64,000 bases of DNA from Hoeflea_A sp040932035 (GTDB taxonomy: Bacteria; Pseudomonadota; Alphaproteobacteria; Rhizobiales; Rhizobiaceae), in NCBI RefSeq assembly GCF_040932035.1, contig NZ_JBFRBB010000001.1, forward strand, positions 496,001-560,000. The letters are read 5' to 3'. The position numbers and the translations under genes are program-made. This document shows positions 1-7,495 of the stretch, one piece after another (position 1 is the first letter of the stretch; the number at the start of each line of letters is the position of its first letter). The notes below the pieces were generated by a model, which was not told where the DNA came from, ran no database searches, and saw only the letters and a list, made by a program, of their open reading frames with translations.

Positions 1-2
1 CC

Positions 3-1232
3 TACAACGGAAGCGCGCCGGGCCCTGAAATCAGGGTGAAGCAGGGGGAGCGCGTCACAGTGCGTTTCGCAAACGAACTCGAGGAGCCGACGTCCATACA
101 TTGGCACGGCATCCGCATTGAGAATGCCATGGACGGCGTTGCCGGCCTTACGCAGGATGCGGTGAAACCTGGCGGGACTTTCGAGTATGACTTCGTTGCG
201 CCGGATGCCGGGACCTATTGGTATCACGCTCACAACAAAAGCTGGAACCAGGTAGCCAGGGGGCTCTATGGAGCACTCATTGTGCTTGAAAATGATCCGG
301 CGTTTGACGATGAGCACGACCTGACCCTCGTCATTGACGACTGGCGGCTGGACCGGTCCGGAAAACTGGATGTTGCAAGCCTTGGATCACTGATGGATTG
401 GAGCCATGGCGGCCGACTGGGAAACTGGCTGACGGTCAACGGACTTAATCGGCCGTCTTTCGCGCTGAAGACGGGGGAGACTTATCGCCTGCGTTTGATC
501 AACGCTTCGAATGCGCGAATTCTGGAAGTGGATCCGAACCGGTTTGGTGCAAAGGTGATTGCCTATGACGGGCAGCCGCTGCAGCGCCCTGAGATTCTGA
601 ATTATTCTCCGTTGCTTATCGGTCCGGCCCAACGGGTCGATTTACAGGTGACGCCCTCCGGCGAGGGAGTTGTCCCGTTGGAGGAGATTTCTGGAGACAG
701 ACCATTTCCGCTTGCCAATCTGCAGATTGTCGCAGGGAGCGGAAAGAAAGCCGAGCCGAGGATACTCAGGTCCAACGACATTCCGGACCCGGATTTGACT
801 TCGGCCATGCGTGTCCGGCTGGACATGACCGGCGGTGCGATGGGTACGATGGGCGAAATCGTTTATCAGGGAAAGAAGCTCGAAAGATCGGATTACAGCA
901 AAACCGGCCAGGTCTGGGCCTTCAACGGCATAGCCAACCTTGCCGCCGAACCGTTCTTTCGCTGTGCGCAAGGTGAAACCGTAATTGTCGAGACGGTGAA
1001 CCGGACTGCGTTTGTTCACGCCATGCATGTTCACGGTCATCATTTCAGGATCATTGAACGCAGCGGAAGTTCCGTGAAAGAAGACGGTCCATGGCGCGAC
1101 ACCTTCCTGGTTGGTCCCGATCAAACGACGACGATCGCATTTGTCGCCGATAATCCGGGAAAATGGCTGCTTCACTGCCACATGCTTGAACATGCGGCTG
1201 CCGGCATGAATACGTGGTTTGATGTCGTTTGA
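3..1232 (+). CDS. Multicopper oxidase, 5'-truncated by the window edge
   Basis: Copper-dependent oxidase of the laccase/CopA/bilirubin oxidase superfamily, expected to act in the periplasm. The reading frame is open from base 3 with a typical upstream YNGSAPGPEI segment, so the true start and any signal peptide lie outside the window; the GTG at 36 is internal. About 409 residues are visible. All four copper motifs are present: HWHG (99-110), YWYHAHN, HAMHVHGHH, and a C-terminal HCH-x3-H-x4-M (about 1171-1206), which supplies the type 1 site with an axial Met and closes the trinuclear cluster. A cytochrome c gene follows after 16 bp, suggesting shared transcription and a periplasmic electron-transfer role. 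The substrate (Cu(I), metal or organic) cannot be told from sequence. Confidence 0.93.
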   Translation, partial: YNGSAPGPEIRVKQGERVTVRFANELEEPTSIHWHGIRIENAMDGVAGLTQDAVKPGGTFEYDFVAPDAGTYWYHAHNKSWNQVARGLYGALIVLENDPAFDDEHDLTLVIDDWRLDRSGKLDVASLGSLMDWSHGGRLGNWLTVNGLNRPSFALKTGETYRLRLINASNARILEVDPNRFGAKVIAYDGQPLQRPEILNYSPLLIGPAQRVDLQVTPSGEGVVPLEEISGDRPFPLANLQIVAGSGKKAEPRILRSNDIPDPDLTSAMRVRLDMTGGAMGTMGEIVYQGKKLERSDYSKTGQVWAFNGIANLAAEPFFRCAQGETVIVETVNRTAFVHAMHVHGHHFRIIERSGSSVKEDGPWRDTFLVGPDQTTTIAFVADNPGKWLLHCHMLEHAAAGMNTWFDVV

Positions 1233-1248
1233 AGGCGTACAGGACCGC

Positions 1249-1758
1249 ATGAAAAAGGTGGCCAAACGCCGCCGCTCTGGACGGAAGATGAGAAAGCATA
1301 TTCTTTTAACAGTGACTGGAATTGCCGTTATCGCTTTTGGTTTCGCGGTGTCGGCCCTGCTAGCCGACCGGGAAACCAGTTTTATGCTCAAGCCGGACGA
1401 AGCCGGGATCGTCGCCCAGGGACGGCTGATTTACACCCAAAACTGCGCCACATGTCATGGCGAAAACCTCGAGGGTCAGCCGAACTGGAAGTCTCCCGGC
1501 CCGAACGGCCGTCTGCCCGCACCTCCGCATGACGAGACCGGCCACACCTGGCATCACACGGACGAGATTCTCTTTGGACTGACAAAATACGGCGCCGCCA
1601 AATTTGCAGGAATCGAAAACTACGAAACCGACATGCCGGTATACGAGAACGTTCTTTCCGATCAGGAGATCGTTGCCGTTTTATCCTACATCAAGGCACA
1701 ATGGCCGAAGGAAATACGCAAGCGCCACGATCGCATGAACAGTCAGGCCGCCAACTAG
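1249..1758 (+). CDS. Membrane-anchored or secreted class I cytochrome c
   Basis: Small c-type cytochrome of about 169 residues. A basic N-terminus and one hydrophobic segment (ILLTVTGIAVIAFGFAV) form a signal peptide or anchor. The haem motif CATCH, followed by GENLEGQPNW, lies about 65 residues in, and a Met suitable as axial ligand occurs in the later YETDMPVYE segment, as in monohaem cytochromes of the thiosulfate/alcohol dehydrogenase type. I chose the ATG at 1249 because AGGA stands 4 bp upstream; ATG 1222 (overlapping the oxidase stop) and ATG 1288 are alternatives. Its position right behind the multicopper oxidase suggests it exchanges electrons with that enzyme, which is an inference. 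Confidence 0.9.
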   Translation: MKKVAKRRRSGRKMRKHILLTVTGIAVIAFGFAVSALLADRETSFMLKPDEAGIVAQGRLIYTQNCATCHGENLEGQPNWKSPGPNGRLPAPPHDETGHTWHHTDEILFGLTKYGAAKFAGIENYETDMPVYENVLSDQEIVAVLSYIKAQWPKEIRKRHDRMNSQAAN

Positions 1759-1941
1759 CGCATCCACGCGATTCTCTGAATAAAGCGCTATGTTCGCAGG
1801 GAGCAGGTCCGATCAAGTGAAAGCGAGGTTTGAATGTAATTTGCGCAATTGCTGAACCTTCCGACAGAGGAAGGAATGACACAGCGGTAAATACCGTGCA
1901 TTCCATACTATACTGCACAGATACATTACCAGGAGGGTAGG

Positions 1942-2640
1942 TTGGAGATGGATCATTGCGGCAGCGAACATCACTCGTCGCCTATGTCCCACAGCACGAT
2001 CGCTTTTGTAGATCTGGCCGGCTTCAGCGCGATAGCCGATGTTTTTGGTGATGCCCTGGCGATTGATATTCTGGATCGGTTCGAGGAATTGGTCAGGGCG
2101 TCGCTGGGAGAGGAAGGCAATCTGGTCAAATGGATCGGTGATGAGGTGTTGCTTGAATTTCCTGGGCCCGACGCCGCCTTGCGGGTTTTGGGACGGCTGT
2201 TGCCTGCTTGCCGATCGGAAAAGAGAATCCCTTTGACCAGATCGGGGATCAACCACGGCCCTGTAATTCGACGCACAAATGATGTTTTTGGATCGACGGT
2301 CAATATCGCCTCAAGGATCACGTCTCTTGCGGCGCCTGGTCAGCTCCTGGCGACACAATCCGTGGCAGACCCAGCTGCTGCGCGGGGGATTGCACTTGAG
2401 GCGCTTGGCCCCCATTCGCTGCGTTCGGTTGCTGACAAGGTGCAACTCTTCGAGATAAAACTGACGCCGTCCGTGGACCCTGCCTGGATTGATCCGGTCT
2501 GCAAAATGTATGCGCCCCAATCAGTCGACCGCAAAGAAAGCTTGAAAGAACACTGGTTTTGCTCCTCCGGTTGCAAGAAGGCTTTCCGGAAATCGCCGGA
2601 GACCTATCCGATCAGGGTTAAACAACAAAAATCCCTGTAA
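1942..2640 (+). CDS. Class III nucleotidyl cyclase fused to a C-terminal YHS domain
   Basis: Soluble protein of about 232 residues. Residues about 20-175 form a class III cyclase domain: DLAGFS with the first metal Asp, WIGDEVLLEF with the second, and GSTVNIASRI, which carries the Asn and Arg used in transition-state binding. It therefore looks catalytically competent, producing cAMP or cGMP. The last 45 residues form a YHS domain (DPVCKM, then WFCSSGCKKAF and SPETY), a small cysteine-containing domain common in copper and other heavy-metal proteins. An AGGAGG at 1931-1936 fits a TTG start at 1942 (5-bp spacing); ATG 1948 is the alternative. With copper oxidase genes just upstream, a metal-responsive cyclase is a reasonable guess but unproven. 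Confidence 0.88.
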   Translation: MEMDHCGSEHHSSPMSHSTIAFVDLAGFSAIADVFGDALAIDILDRFEELVRASLGEEGNLVKWIGDEVLLEFPGPDAALRVLGRLLPACRSEKRIPLTRSGINHGPVIRRTNDVFGSTVNIASRITSLAAPGQLLATQSVADPAAARGIALEALGPHSLRSVADKVQLFEIKLTPSVDPAWIDPVCKMYAPQSVDRKESLKEHWFCSSGCKKAFRKSPETYPIRVKQQKSL

Positions 2641-2848
2641 GTCACAGCCCTTCAAAGCTGTTCTCAGCATTCTCCGAAGGCAGAAGTCTCTATCGTTCCT
2701 GTGCCGGTACAGCAATTTCCGGGCTGCTTGAGAGGCAATATAAAATACCAGCCCTGATTGGTGTTGCGGATCTATTATCTTGTAATGGTGGTATTGACCA
2801 GCGCGGAATTTACCGGAATTCTTGCGGAATAACTCCGGAGAGCCGGCC

Positions 2849-4564
2849 ATGGATGACAAGCAGGTTTCAGTCGCGCGCGAATTTACCACTGACGCTCCGT
2901 TGAAATCGGAGGACCTGATCAACGCGCTGCAGTTGGTCGCACAAAAGGCCGGCCGGGCGGAAAACGGTCTGTTTGAGCTTAGAAAGGTAGGGAGCAGTCG
3001 GGAGCGGGAAACGCTTCGCAGTGTGGACGACGCCACACGACGTGCGCAGGAAATAGGTGACTCCCTTGAAGGAATCTGGGCTTCGGCCGGACCGTATTCG
3101 TTGACGGTACGCGACAAGGGCAAGGAGCTTTCACTCACCGTAACGGAGACTGACAGTCAAACCGCGCAATCCTTGATCAAGACCATGGAGTCCCAGCTTC
3201 AGGAAGCGTTGCCCCATGCCGAGTTGAAGGAGGCGGACGAACCCGGCGCCTATGTGGAGCTGGCAGCCCACGCCCACATGCGCCACATATATGCGGCGCT
3301 CTATCGTCCGGTCCTTGAAGCCGCAATCGACGCCCTGGCGACATTCGATCCGCAGTCGCGTTCAAACTTCTGGATAAGACGCCGGGGTGCGACCAGTGAA
3401 GACCCGGCGCCTTTGACCCTGGAACAGCTTGGAGCCGTACTGCAGGATGAATGGCAGGCCGTTGACCGGGTCAAATGTGACATCGTTGGCCAGCAATTGC
3501 ATATCATTGCCTATTTTCACGTTCCGCGGGCGTGGCTCGATCTGGTCGTTTACGCACCGGTTGAAAGCGGATCGGATCTTGAAATCCTGACACGCCTTGG
3601 TTCCGTACTGGACCTGAAGAAAATACCGTTTGGCGTGCATCAGCGCAGCGGTACGGCAACGTTCAAGATCAAAGACCTGAACGCCAGGAAACTTGCGTCG
3701 GGCCTTAGGCTGACCGAGGTCCTGTTGCGTCAGCCCATCGACAACAGGGACACGCCGGGCACACCGGATCCGAATCCGCCCGGACCGGACGATCTTCCGG
3801 CCGCCATATTGCAGGACGGGAACATAACGCGGGATCTTTATGACCACGAGGCGCCGAAAGGGCCTATGGAAGTGCTGGAGGATTTCCCGACTCTGGCGGA
3901 TTTGTATGCCCGGTTGGAGGAAGAACCCCGCGGTCTGCGCACAATCGATTTTTCAATCGTTGGCGCGCAGGAGCGGAGTTTCAATCTGCGTGTGAATGTC
4001 GTGGAAGGGTTGATGTCGGCTTGGAGCAACACATCGCTCACCGAACTTTCGTCCCTGTTGGCGCCGGTTCTCGACCGGGTTGACGCAACGCTGATCGACG
4101 GCCGCCCGGGCACGTCAAAGTCGGAAGAGACCCCATTTGCCGCTCAGGCGCTGAAGGCAGCGAACTCGGTTGTTGCCTTCCTGCCGGCTTTGTCGGCTGG
4201 CGTTGTCGCTATCGGTGCTGTTGCGACAGTGCTCTTTGCCAGCGCCCGTGTGGAAGTCACACATCCCACCAATGACGGCTCGGTATTCGAAATCCCCGCA
4301 TCCGGGCCGGTTGAAGTACGATGGAATTATATTCCGGCCTGGTGGCACCTTTGGGCGGAAACGGAAAATGTGCCGGCAACGATCCGGGTATACCGCCACG
4401 GTGCTCCGGTCGGCGATCCGCAGCACAATGTCAGCCCCGGTTGGATATTTCAGAACGGCCCCGGCCATTACCGGGTCGATATCGACATTGAAGACGCCGA
4501 TCCCGGCATTGCAATGATCCTTGTCCAGGACCCTGAAAACCCGAAAACAGCCGAAAAAGAATAA
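2849..4564 (+). CDS. Unknown protein with one membrane segment and a C-terminal extracytoplasmic domain
   Basis: I do not recognise this family. The product is about 571 residues from ATG 2849, chosen because GGAG lies 8 bp upstream; the frame stays open to 2822. The first ~435 residues are hydrophilic mixed alpha/beta sequence with a proline-rich linker (PGTPDPNPPGPDD) near residue 310. One hydrophobic segment at about 440-465 (VVAFLPALSAGVVAIGAVATVLF) is followed by about 105 residues with a beta-rich look (VTHPTNDGSVFEIP, GPVEVRWNY, PATIRVYRHG) resembling an Ig-like fold. No signal peptide or catalytic motif is evident. It lies 208 bp downstream of the cyclase-YHS gene on the same strand. 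A cytoplasmic sensor with a periplasmic tail is one possible reading. Confidence 0.75.
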   Translation: MDDKQVSVAREFTTDAPLKSEDLINALQLVAQKAGRAENGLFELRKVGSSRERETLRSVDDATRRAQEIGDSLEGIWASAGPYSLTVRDKGKELSLTVTETDSQTAQSLIKTMESQLQEALPHAELKEADEPGAYVELAAHAHMRHIYAALYRPVLEAAIDALATFDPQSRSNFWIRRRGATSEDPAPLTLEQLGAVLQDEWQAVDRVKCDIVGQQLHIIAYFHVPRAWLDLVVYAPVESGSDLEILTRLGSVLDLKKIPFGVHQRSGTATFKIKDLNARKLASGLRLTEVLLRQPIDNRDTPGTPDPNPPGPDDLPAAILQDGNITRDLYDHEAPKGPMEVLEDFPTLADLYARLEEEPRGLRTIDFSIVGAQERSFNLRVNVVEGLMSAWSNTSLTELSSLLAPVLDRVDATLIDGRPGTSKSEETPFAAQALKAANSVVAFLPALSAGVVAIGAVATVLFASARVEVTHPTNDGSVFEIPASGPVEVRWNYIPAWWHLWAETENVPATIRVYRHGAPVGDPQHNVSPGWIFQNGPGHYRVDIDIEDADPGIAMILVQDPENPKTAEKE

Positions 4565-4595
4565 ATGCAACCACGAGAGCAAGGGAGTGCCCGGG

Positions 4596-4700
4596 CACAG
4601 AACCGGAAACTGCCTGTGCGGCAAAGTGCGTTTTTCCGTGGAGCCGATACCGACCATGCAGGCCTGCCATTATGACCGGCAGATGAGAATGCCAGGCCGG
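4596..4700 (+). pseudogene. Remnant of a GFA-family (CENP-V/GFA) gene
   Basis: A short frame reads HRTGNCLCGKVRFSVE and then ACHYDRQMRMPG, matching the start of glutathione-dependent formaldehyde-activating (GFA) zinc proteins, which normally have G-x-C-x-C-G-x-V-R-F and then CHC-x2-CR. The second motif has lost two cysteines (CHY for CHC, QM for QC), and the sequence runs out of homology after about 35 codons against ~130 in a normal family member. It is a decayed gene fragment wedged between the unknown membrane protein and the AraC regulator. Confidence 0.6.
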
Positions 4701-4714
4701 CAGTGCGCAAAGCC

Positions 4715-5659
4715 CTACGCCAACTCGCGGATCTGCCGTCGATAGGTCGCCGGCGCGCTCGAATGGTGTTTTTTGAACACCCGGCTGAAAGCCGCTTCCG
4801 AGTGGTAGCCGACCATTTCGGCAATCTCGATAATCGGTTCGCTCGTTGAAGCCAGTTGCTGCCGGGCGATCTGCATGCGCCAGTGGGTGATATAGGAGAG
4901 CGGGGTCATCGTCATGCATTGGGAAAAGCGGGTCACGAACGCCGTGCGCGACATGCCGGCAATCTGCGCCAGCCTCTCCAGCGTCCAGGGATAGGCCGGT
5001 TCTTCGTGGATGGCGGTCAGGACACGGGCGATGTTGGCATCGGCAAATCCGGCCAGCACCGGGAGCCCGGCGCCTTCGCTTTCCAGATAGGTGCGCAGCG
5101 CCTGAGCGAAAATGATCTCCGACATTTTCAAGGCGATGAGATCGCTGCCCATCTGATCACGCCCCGCCTCGTTTCCGATGACCTTCAGCGTGTTGTCCAT
5201 CCAGGCGCCGGCAGCCTCACCATAGTTCCGGATATGAATATGTGAGGGAAGCGCGTCGATAAGAAGGTGCTGCGCGTTGTCGCCGAAGGCGAAATGGCCG
5301 CAGACAAGTTGCGTCTCGTAATTGGTGCCGGTTTCCCCGTAGACCAGCGCTCCCTTGCCGGTGAAGCCGGATTTTTCGACGACCTGATCGAGCAGAACGG
5401 CCTGGTTCTCCGTCGTCGGATCGCAATAAAGCGTGTGCGACGCACCGCGCATGATGATGACGAGATCGCCCTGTTCCAGGGGCACAGGCGGCTCGTTTGG
5501 ATTGATACGGACAAAACACCGCCCTTTGTGGGCGAAATGGAAGCGGGCGACATTTTCGAATGACGGCACACGAATGCTCCACGGCGACGTGAAGGACGTG
5601 CGGAAATAAAGTGTCCCCGACAATTGCATGCGGGATAAAATGTCGCTCAACAGGTCCAT
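4715..5659 (-). CDS. AraC-family transcriptional regulator with N-terminal cupin (Cupin_6 type)
   Basis: DNA-binding regulator of about 314 residues. The N-terminal half resembles the Cupin_6 ligand-binding domain seen in many alphaproteobacterial AraC proteins (GTLYFRTSFTSPWSIRVP, then ARFHFAHKGRCFVRI). The C-terminal ~100 residues carry the two helix-turn-helix units, with LERLAQIAGMSRTAFVTRF in the first and IIEIAEMVGYHSEAAFSRVFK in the second, the latter being the AraC signature. I prefer the ATG at 5659, preceded by GAGG with a 5-bp gap, to the upstream TTG at 5677. The DUF4142/cupredoxin pair is transcribed divergently 184 bp away and is a possible target; no palindrome is obvious between them. 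Confidence 0.92.
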   Translation of the reverse strand: MDLLSDILSRMQLSGTLYFRTSFTSPWSIRVPSFENVARFHFAHKGRCFVRINPNEPPVPLEQGDLVIIMRGASHTLYCDPTTENQAVLLDQVVEKSGFTGKGALVYGETGTNYETQLVCGHFAFGDNAQHLLIDALPSHIHIRNYGEAAGAWMDNTLKVIGNEAGRDQMGSDLIALKMSEIIFAQALRTYLESEGAGLPVLAGFADANIARVLTAIHEEPAYPWTLERLAQIAGMSRTAFVTRFSQCMTMTPLSYITHWRMQIARQQLASTSEPIIEIAEMVGYHSEAAFSRVFKKHHSSAPATYRRQIRELA

Positions 5660-5842
5660 ATCGGCCTCATTTTTCAAATGCCTGAGTTGCAGGATAGCAT
5701 GATTGGTTGCGCTGTTCTGTACGATTGATCAAGAAATTTGAATTTCCTGTCATTCATGAAACAAACCATGTGCGGTTCAATGAATGCTGTCAGCAGGTTC
5801 GTTCCGCTGATGCCGTCAAGAACTGTCACAAAGGACAAAATC

Positions 5843-6373
5843 ATGAAAATCAAAGCTGCACTGTTGGCGGCCGGTCTTTCGGTCGCATTTTTTCATGGGC
5901 CCGCCAGTGCGCAATCTCCTGCAGACCTTAACGATCTGGAGATCGCCCATGTCGCCTATACCGCGGACAATATCGATATCCGCTATGCGCATCTGGCGCT
6001 GGCCATATCGCAAAATCCGGAAATCCGTGAGTTCGCGCAGACGATGATCCGCGACCATACGGCCGTCAACGAACAGGCACTGGCCCTGCTTGCCGAACTG
6101 AATGCTGACCCGCAGGACAATTTCCTCAGCCAGACGCTGATGGAAAACGCCGACAAGCTGATCGATGAAATGAGCCAGCTCCGTGGGGCCGCGTTCGACA
6201 AGCGCTATGCGGAAAACGAGCTCGCCTATCACAAGGCTGTCAATGATTTGGTTGAAAACACCTTCATCCCGAACATCGACAACGAGCAGGTGAGGGCGCT
6301 TTTCGAGGCTGGTCTGCAGATCTTCAAGGCGCATGAAGGCCACGCCACGATGATGGTCGCAAAGGTCAAATAG
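5843..6373 (+). CDS. Periplasmic DUF4142-family protein
   Basis: Secreted protein of about 176 residues with a clear signal peptide (KIKAALLAAGLSVAFF, cut near PASAQS). The mature part is all-helical and has the DUF4142 pattern: DLEIAHVAYTADNIDIRYAHLAL, FAQTMIRDHTAVNEQ, Y-x-K-A-V-N-D-L and a closing HEGHATM. Family members are often envelope proteins found beside metal-handling or stress genes; the biochemical role is unknown. An upstream in-frame ATG at 5738 would give a long leader without a signal, so ATG 5843 is preferred. Its stop codon touches the ATG of the cupredoxin gene, so the two form an operon. Confidence 0.9.
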   Translation: MKIKAALLAAGLSVAFFHGPASAQSPADLNDLEIAHVAYTADNIDIRYAHLALAISQNPEIREFAQTMIRDHTAVNEQALALLAELNADPQDNFLSQTLMENADKLIDEMSQLRGAAFDKRYAENELAYHKAVNDLVENTFIPNIDNEQVRALFEAGLQIFKAHEGHATMMVAKVK

Positions 6374-6742
6374 ATGACCGTTTTGAACAGACGGCAGATC
6401 CTGTCGAAAACCGCGGCGGCATTTGCTGCCGCGGTTGCCGGCTGGTCTTCCCGAGCCCAAGCCAATTCCGATGACCCCGAGACCAGAAAACACGTCGTCG
6501 AAATACGGGCATTCAAATTTGTGCCGGATACGATTTCTGTTGCTCCGGGAGACAGAATTACCTGGATCAACAGCGATATTGTGCCGCACACGGCAACCGC
6601 GTCCGACAAGAGTTGGGATACCGGTACTATCCCGAAGGGCGGTTCGAAGACTGTCACGGCCACGCACGGCATGTCTGCCGGTTACTTTTGCCGCTTTCAT
6701 CCGATGATGAAGGCCGCTCTTGATATTGCAGGAAATTCTTGA
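6374..6742 (+). CDS. Plastocyanin/amicyanin-like cupredoxin with twin-arginine signal
   Basis: Blue-copper protein of 122 residues. A Tat-like leader (NRRQILSKTAAAFAAAVAG) suggests export in folded form. The mature domain shows the cupredoxin layout: FKFVPDTISVAPGDRITWIN, the first His ligand in DIVPHTAT, and the C-terminal Cys-x2-His-x2-Met ligand loop in YFCRFHPMM. It would carry one electron at a time in the periplasm. The ATG directly follows the DUF4142 stop, so the genes are translationally linked. Together with the multicopper oxidase and cytochrome at 1-1.8 kb it marks this end of the window as copper-rich. Confidence 0.94.
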   Translation: MTVLNRRQILSKTAAAFAAAVAGWSSRAQANSDDPETRKHVVEIRAFKFVPDTISVAPGDRITWINSDIVPHTATASDKSWDTGTIPKGGSKTVTATHGMSAGYFCRFHPMMKAALDIAGNS

Positions 6743-6757
6743 GCTTCGTTGCTTGTA

Positions 6758-7009
6758 TCAGTGCCGGCGGGCCCGCACGATCATGCCCTCGACTGTCTCT
6801 TCGCCGAGGGCCTTGCAGGCTTCCAGCCGGTGCAGTCCCTCGACCAGCACGTAGCGGTCGCCGTCGGGCCGCACCAGGATAGGCGTGAGTTGGCCTTCTT
6901 CCAGCATACTCTCGGCGATCTCGTCAACAATGGCTTTATCTAGCGTTTTCATGCGCTTGACCGGCACGTAGATGGTCTCGATCTTGAACGTGGCCTTTTC
7001 CATAACCAT
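6758..7009 (-). CDS. Small ParB/sulfiredoxin-fold protein
   Basis: About 83 residues from ATG 7009 (ATG 7003 is nearly as good; no strong ribosome site). The sequence follows the ParB N-terminal pattern: IYVPVKRMKTLD, LTPILVRPDGDRYVLVEGLHRLEACKAL, where the VEGLHRLEA segment corresponds to the GxxRxxA nucleotide-binding motif. There is no helix-turn-helix or CTP-clamp extension, so it is not a chromosome-partition ParB. Stand-alone domains of this kind occur in phage, plasmid and chromosomal settings with unknown jobs. It converges on the cupredoxin gene with 15 bp between stops. Confidence 0.8.
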   Translation of the reverse strand: MVMEKATFKIETIYVPVKRMKTLDKAIVDEIAESMLEEGQLTPILVRPDGDRYVLVEGLHRLEACKALGEETVEGMIVRARRH

Positions 7010-7070
7010 GTGAGAATAGACCATTATCACCCGGGCCGGAACAGCAAATGCCGGATCGACAAGGATAGCG

Positions 7071-7469
7071 ATGGACAAGGACGCGGCACGCATATTGAAC
7101 CGCATGCTTTGGTGGCAACGTCTTCGCACGACGGCACGGGCTTCGTCCATCTTGCTGGCTGTTGGGGGCATATTGGTGTTTGCGATTTACCATTTTTTGC
7201 CTGAATCCACCGAACCCACCAGGGGGGTAGTCCATTCCTGGACCCTCGCACAAAGCGGGGACGGCGCCGCTCCCATGATAGTCTGGGTGAAACTGCCCGA
7301 TCAGAGTGTTGTGCAATTGAGCACGGATCGACAACGTTTACCACCGGTGGTGGGAGAGACCATTGAACTGGACAAGGTAACCTCCAAGACCGGAAGTATA
7401 TACTACCGCTGGCGACGGGATCTTGGGCTTGAAGGAAGCTCCGGCGACAACAACAGCGCCACCCGGTAG
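7071..7469 (+). CDS. Hypothetical one-pass membrane protein
   Basis: About 132 residues. AAGGA stands 5 bp before the ATG. A cytoplasmic N-terminus of about 25 residues rich in Arg leads into one membrane segment (ASSILLAVGGILVFAIYHFL), followed by about 85 extracytoplasmic residues with a beta-rich pattern (MIVWVKLPDQSVVQLS, VVGETIELDKV). I recognise no family. It is divergent from the ParB-like gene and converges on the vWA protein gene, with a GC-rich inverted repeat in the gap. Confidence 0.65.
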   Translation: MDKDAARILNRMLWWQRLRTTARASSILLAVGGILVFAIYHFLPESTEPTRGVVHSWTLAQSGDGAAPMIVWVKLPDQSVVQLSTDRQRLPPVVGETIELDKVTSKTGSIYYRWRRDLGLEGSSGDNNSATR

Positions 7470-7471
7470 GG

Positions 7472-7493
7472 TCGGGCGGCGCTGCAGGTCCGC
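7472..7493. terminator. GC-rich inverted repeat between convergent genes
   Basis: The arms GCGGCG and CGCCGC around a 9-base loop lie in the 26-bp gap between the stops at 7469 and 7496. The following T-run is weak (TATTTCTT), so this is only a possible bidirectional terminator. Confidence 0.35.
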
Positions 7494-7495
7494 CG

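Noticed and set aside
642..1391. 249-codon minus-strand frame opposite the multicopper oxidase
   Set aside because: It is the mirror of a clearly coding oxidase frame with intact copper motifs.
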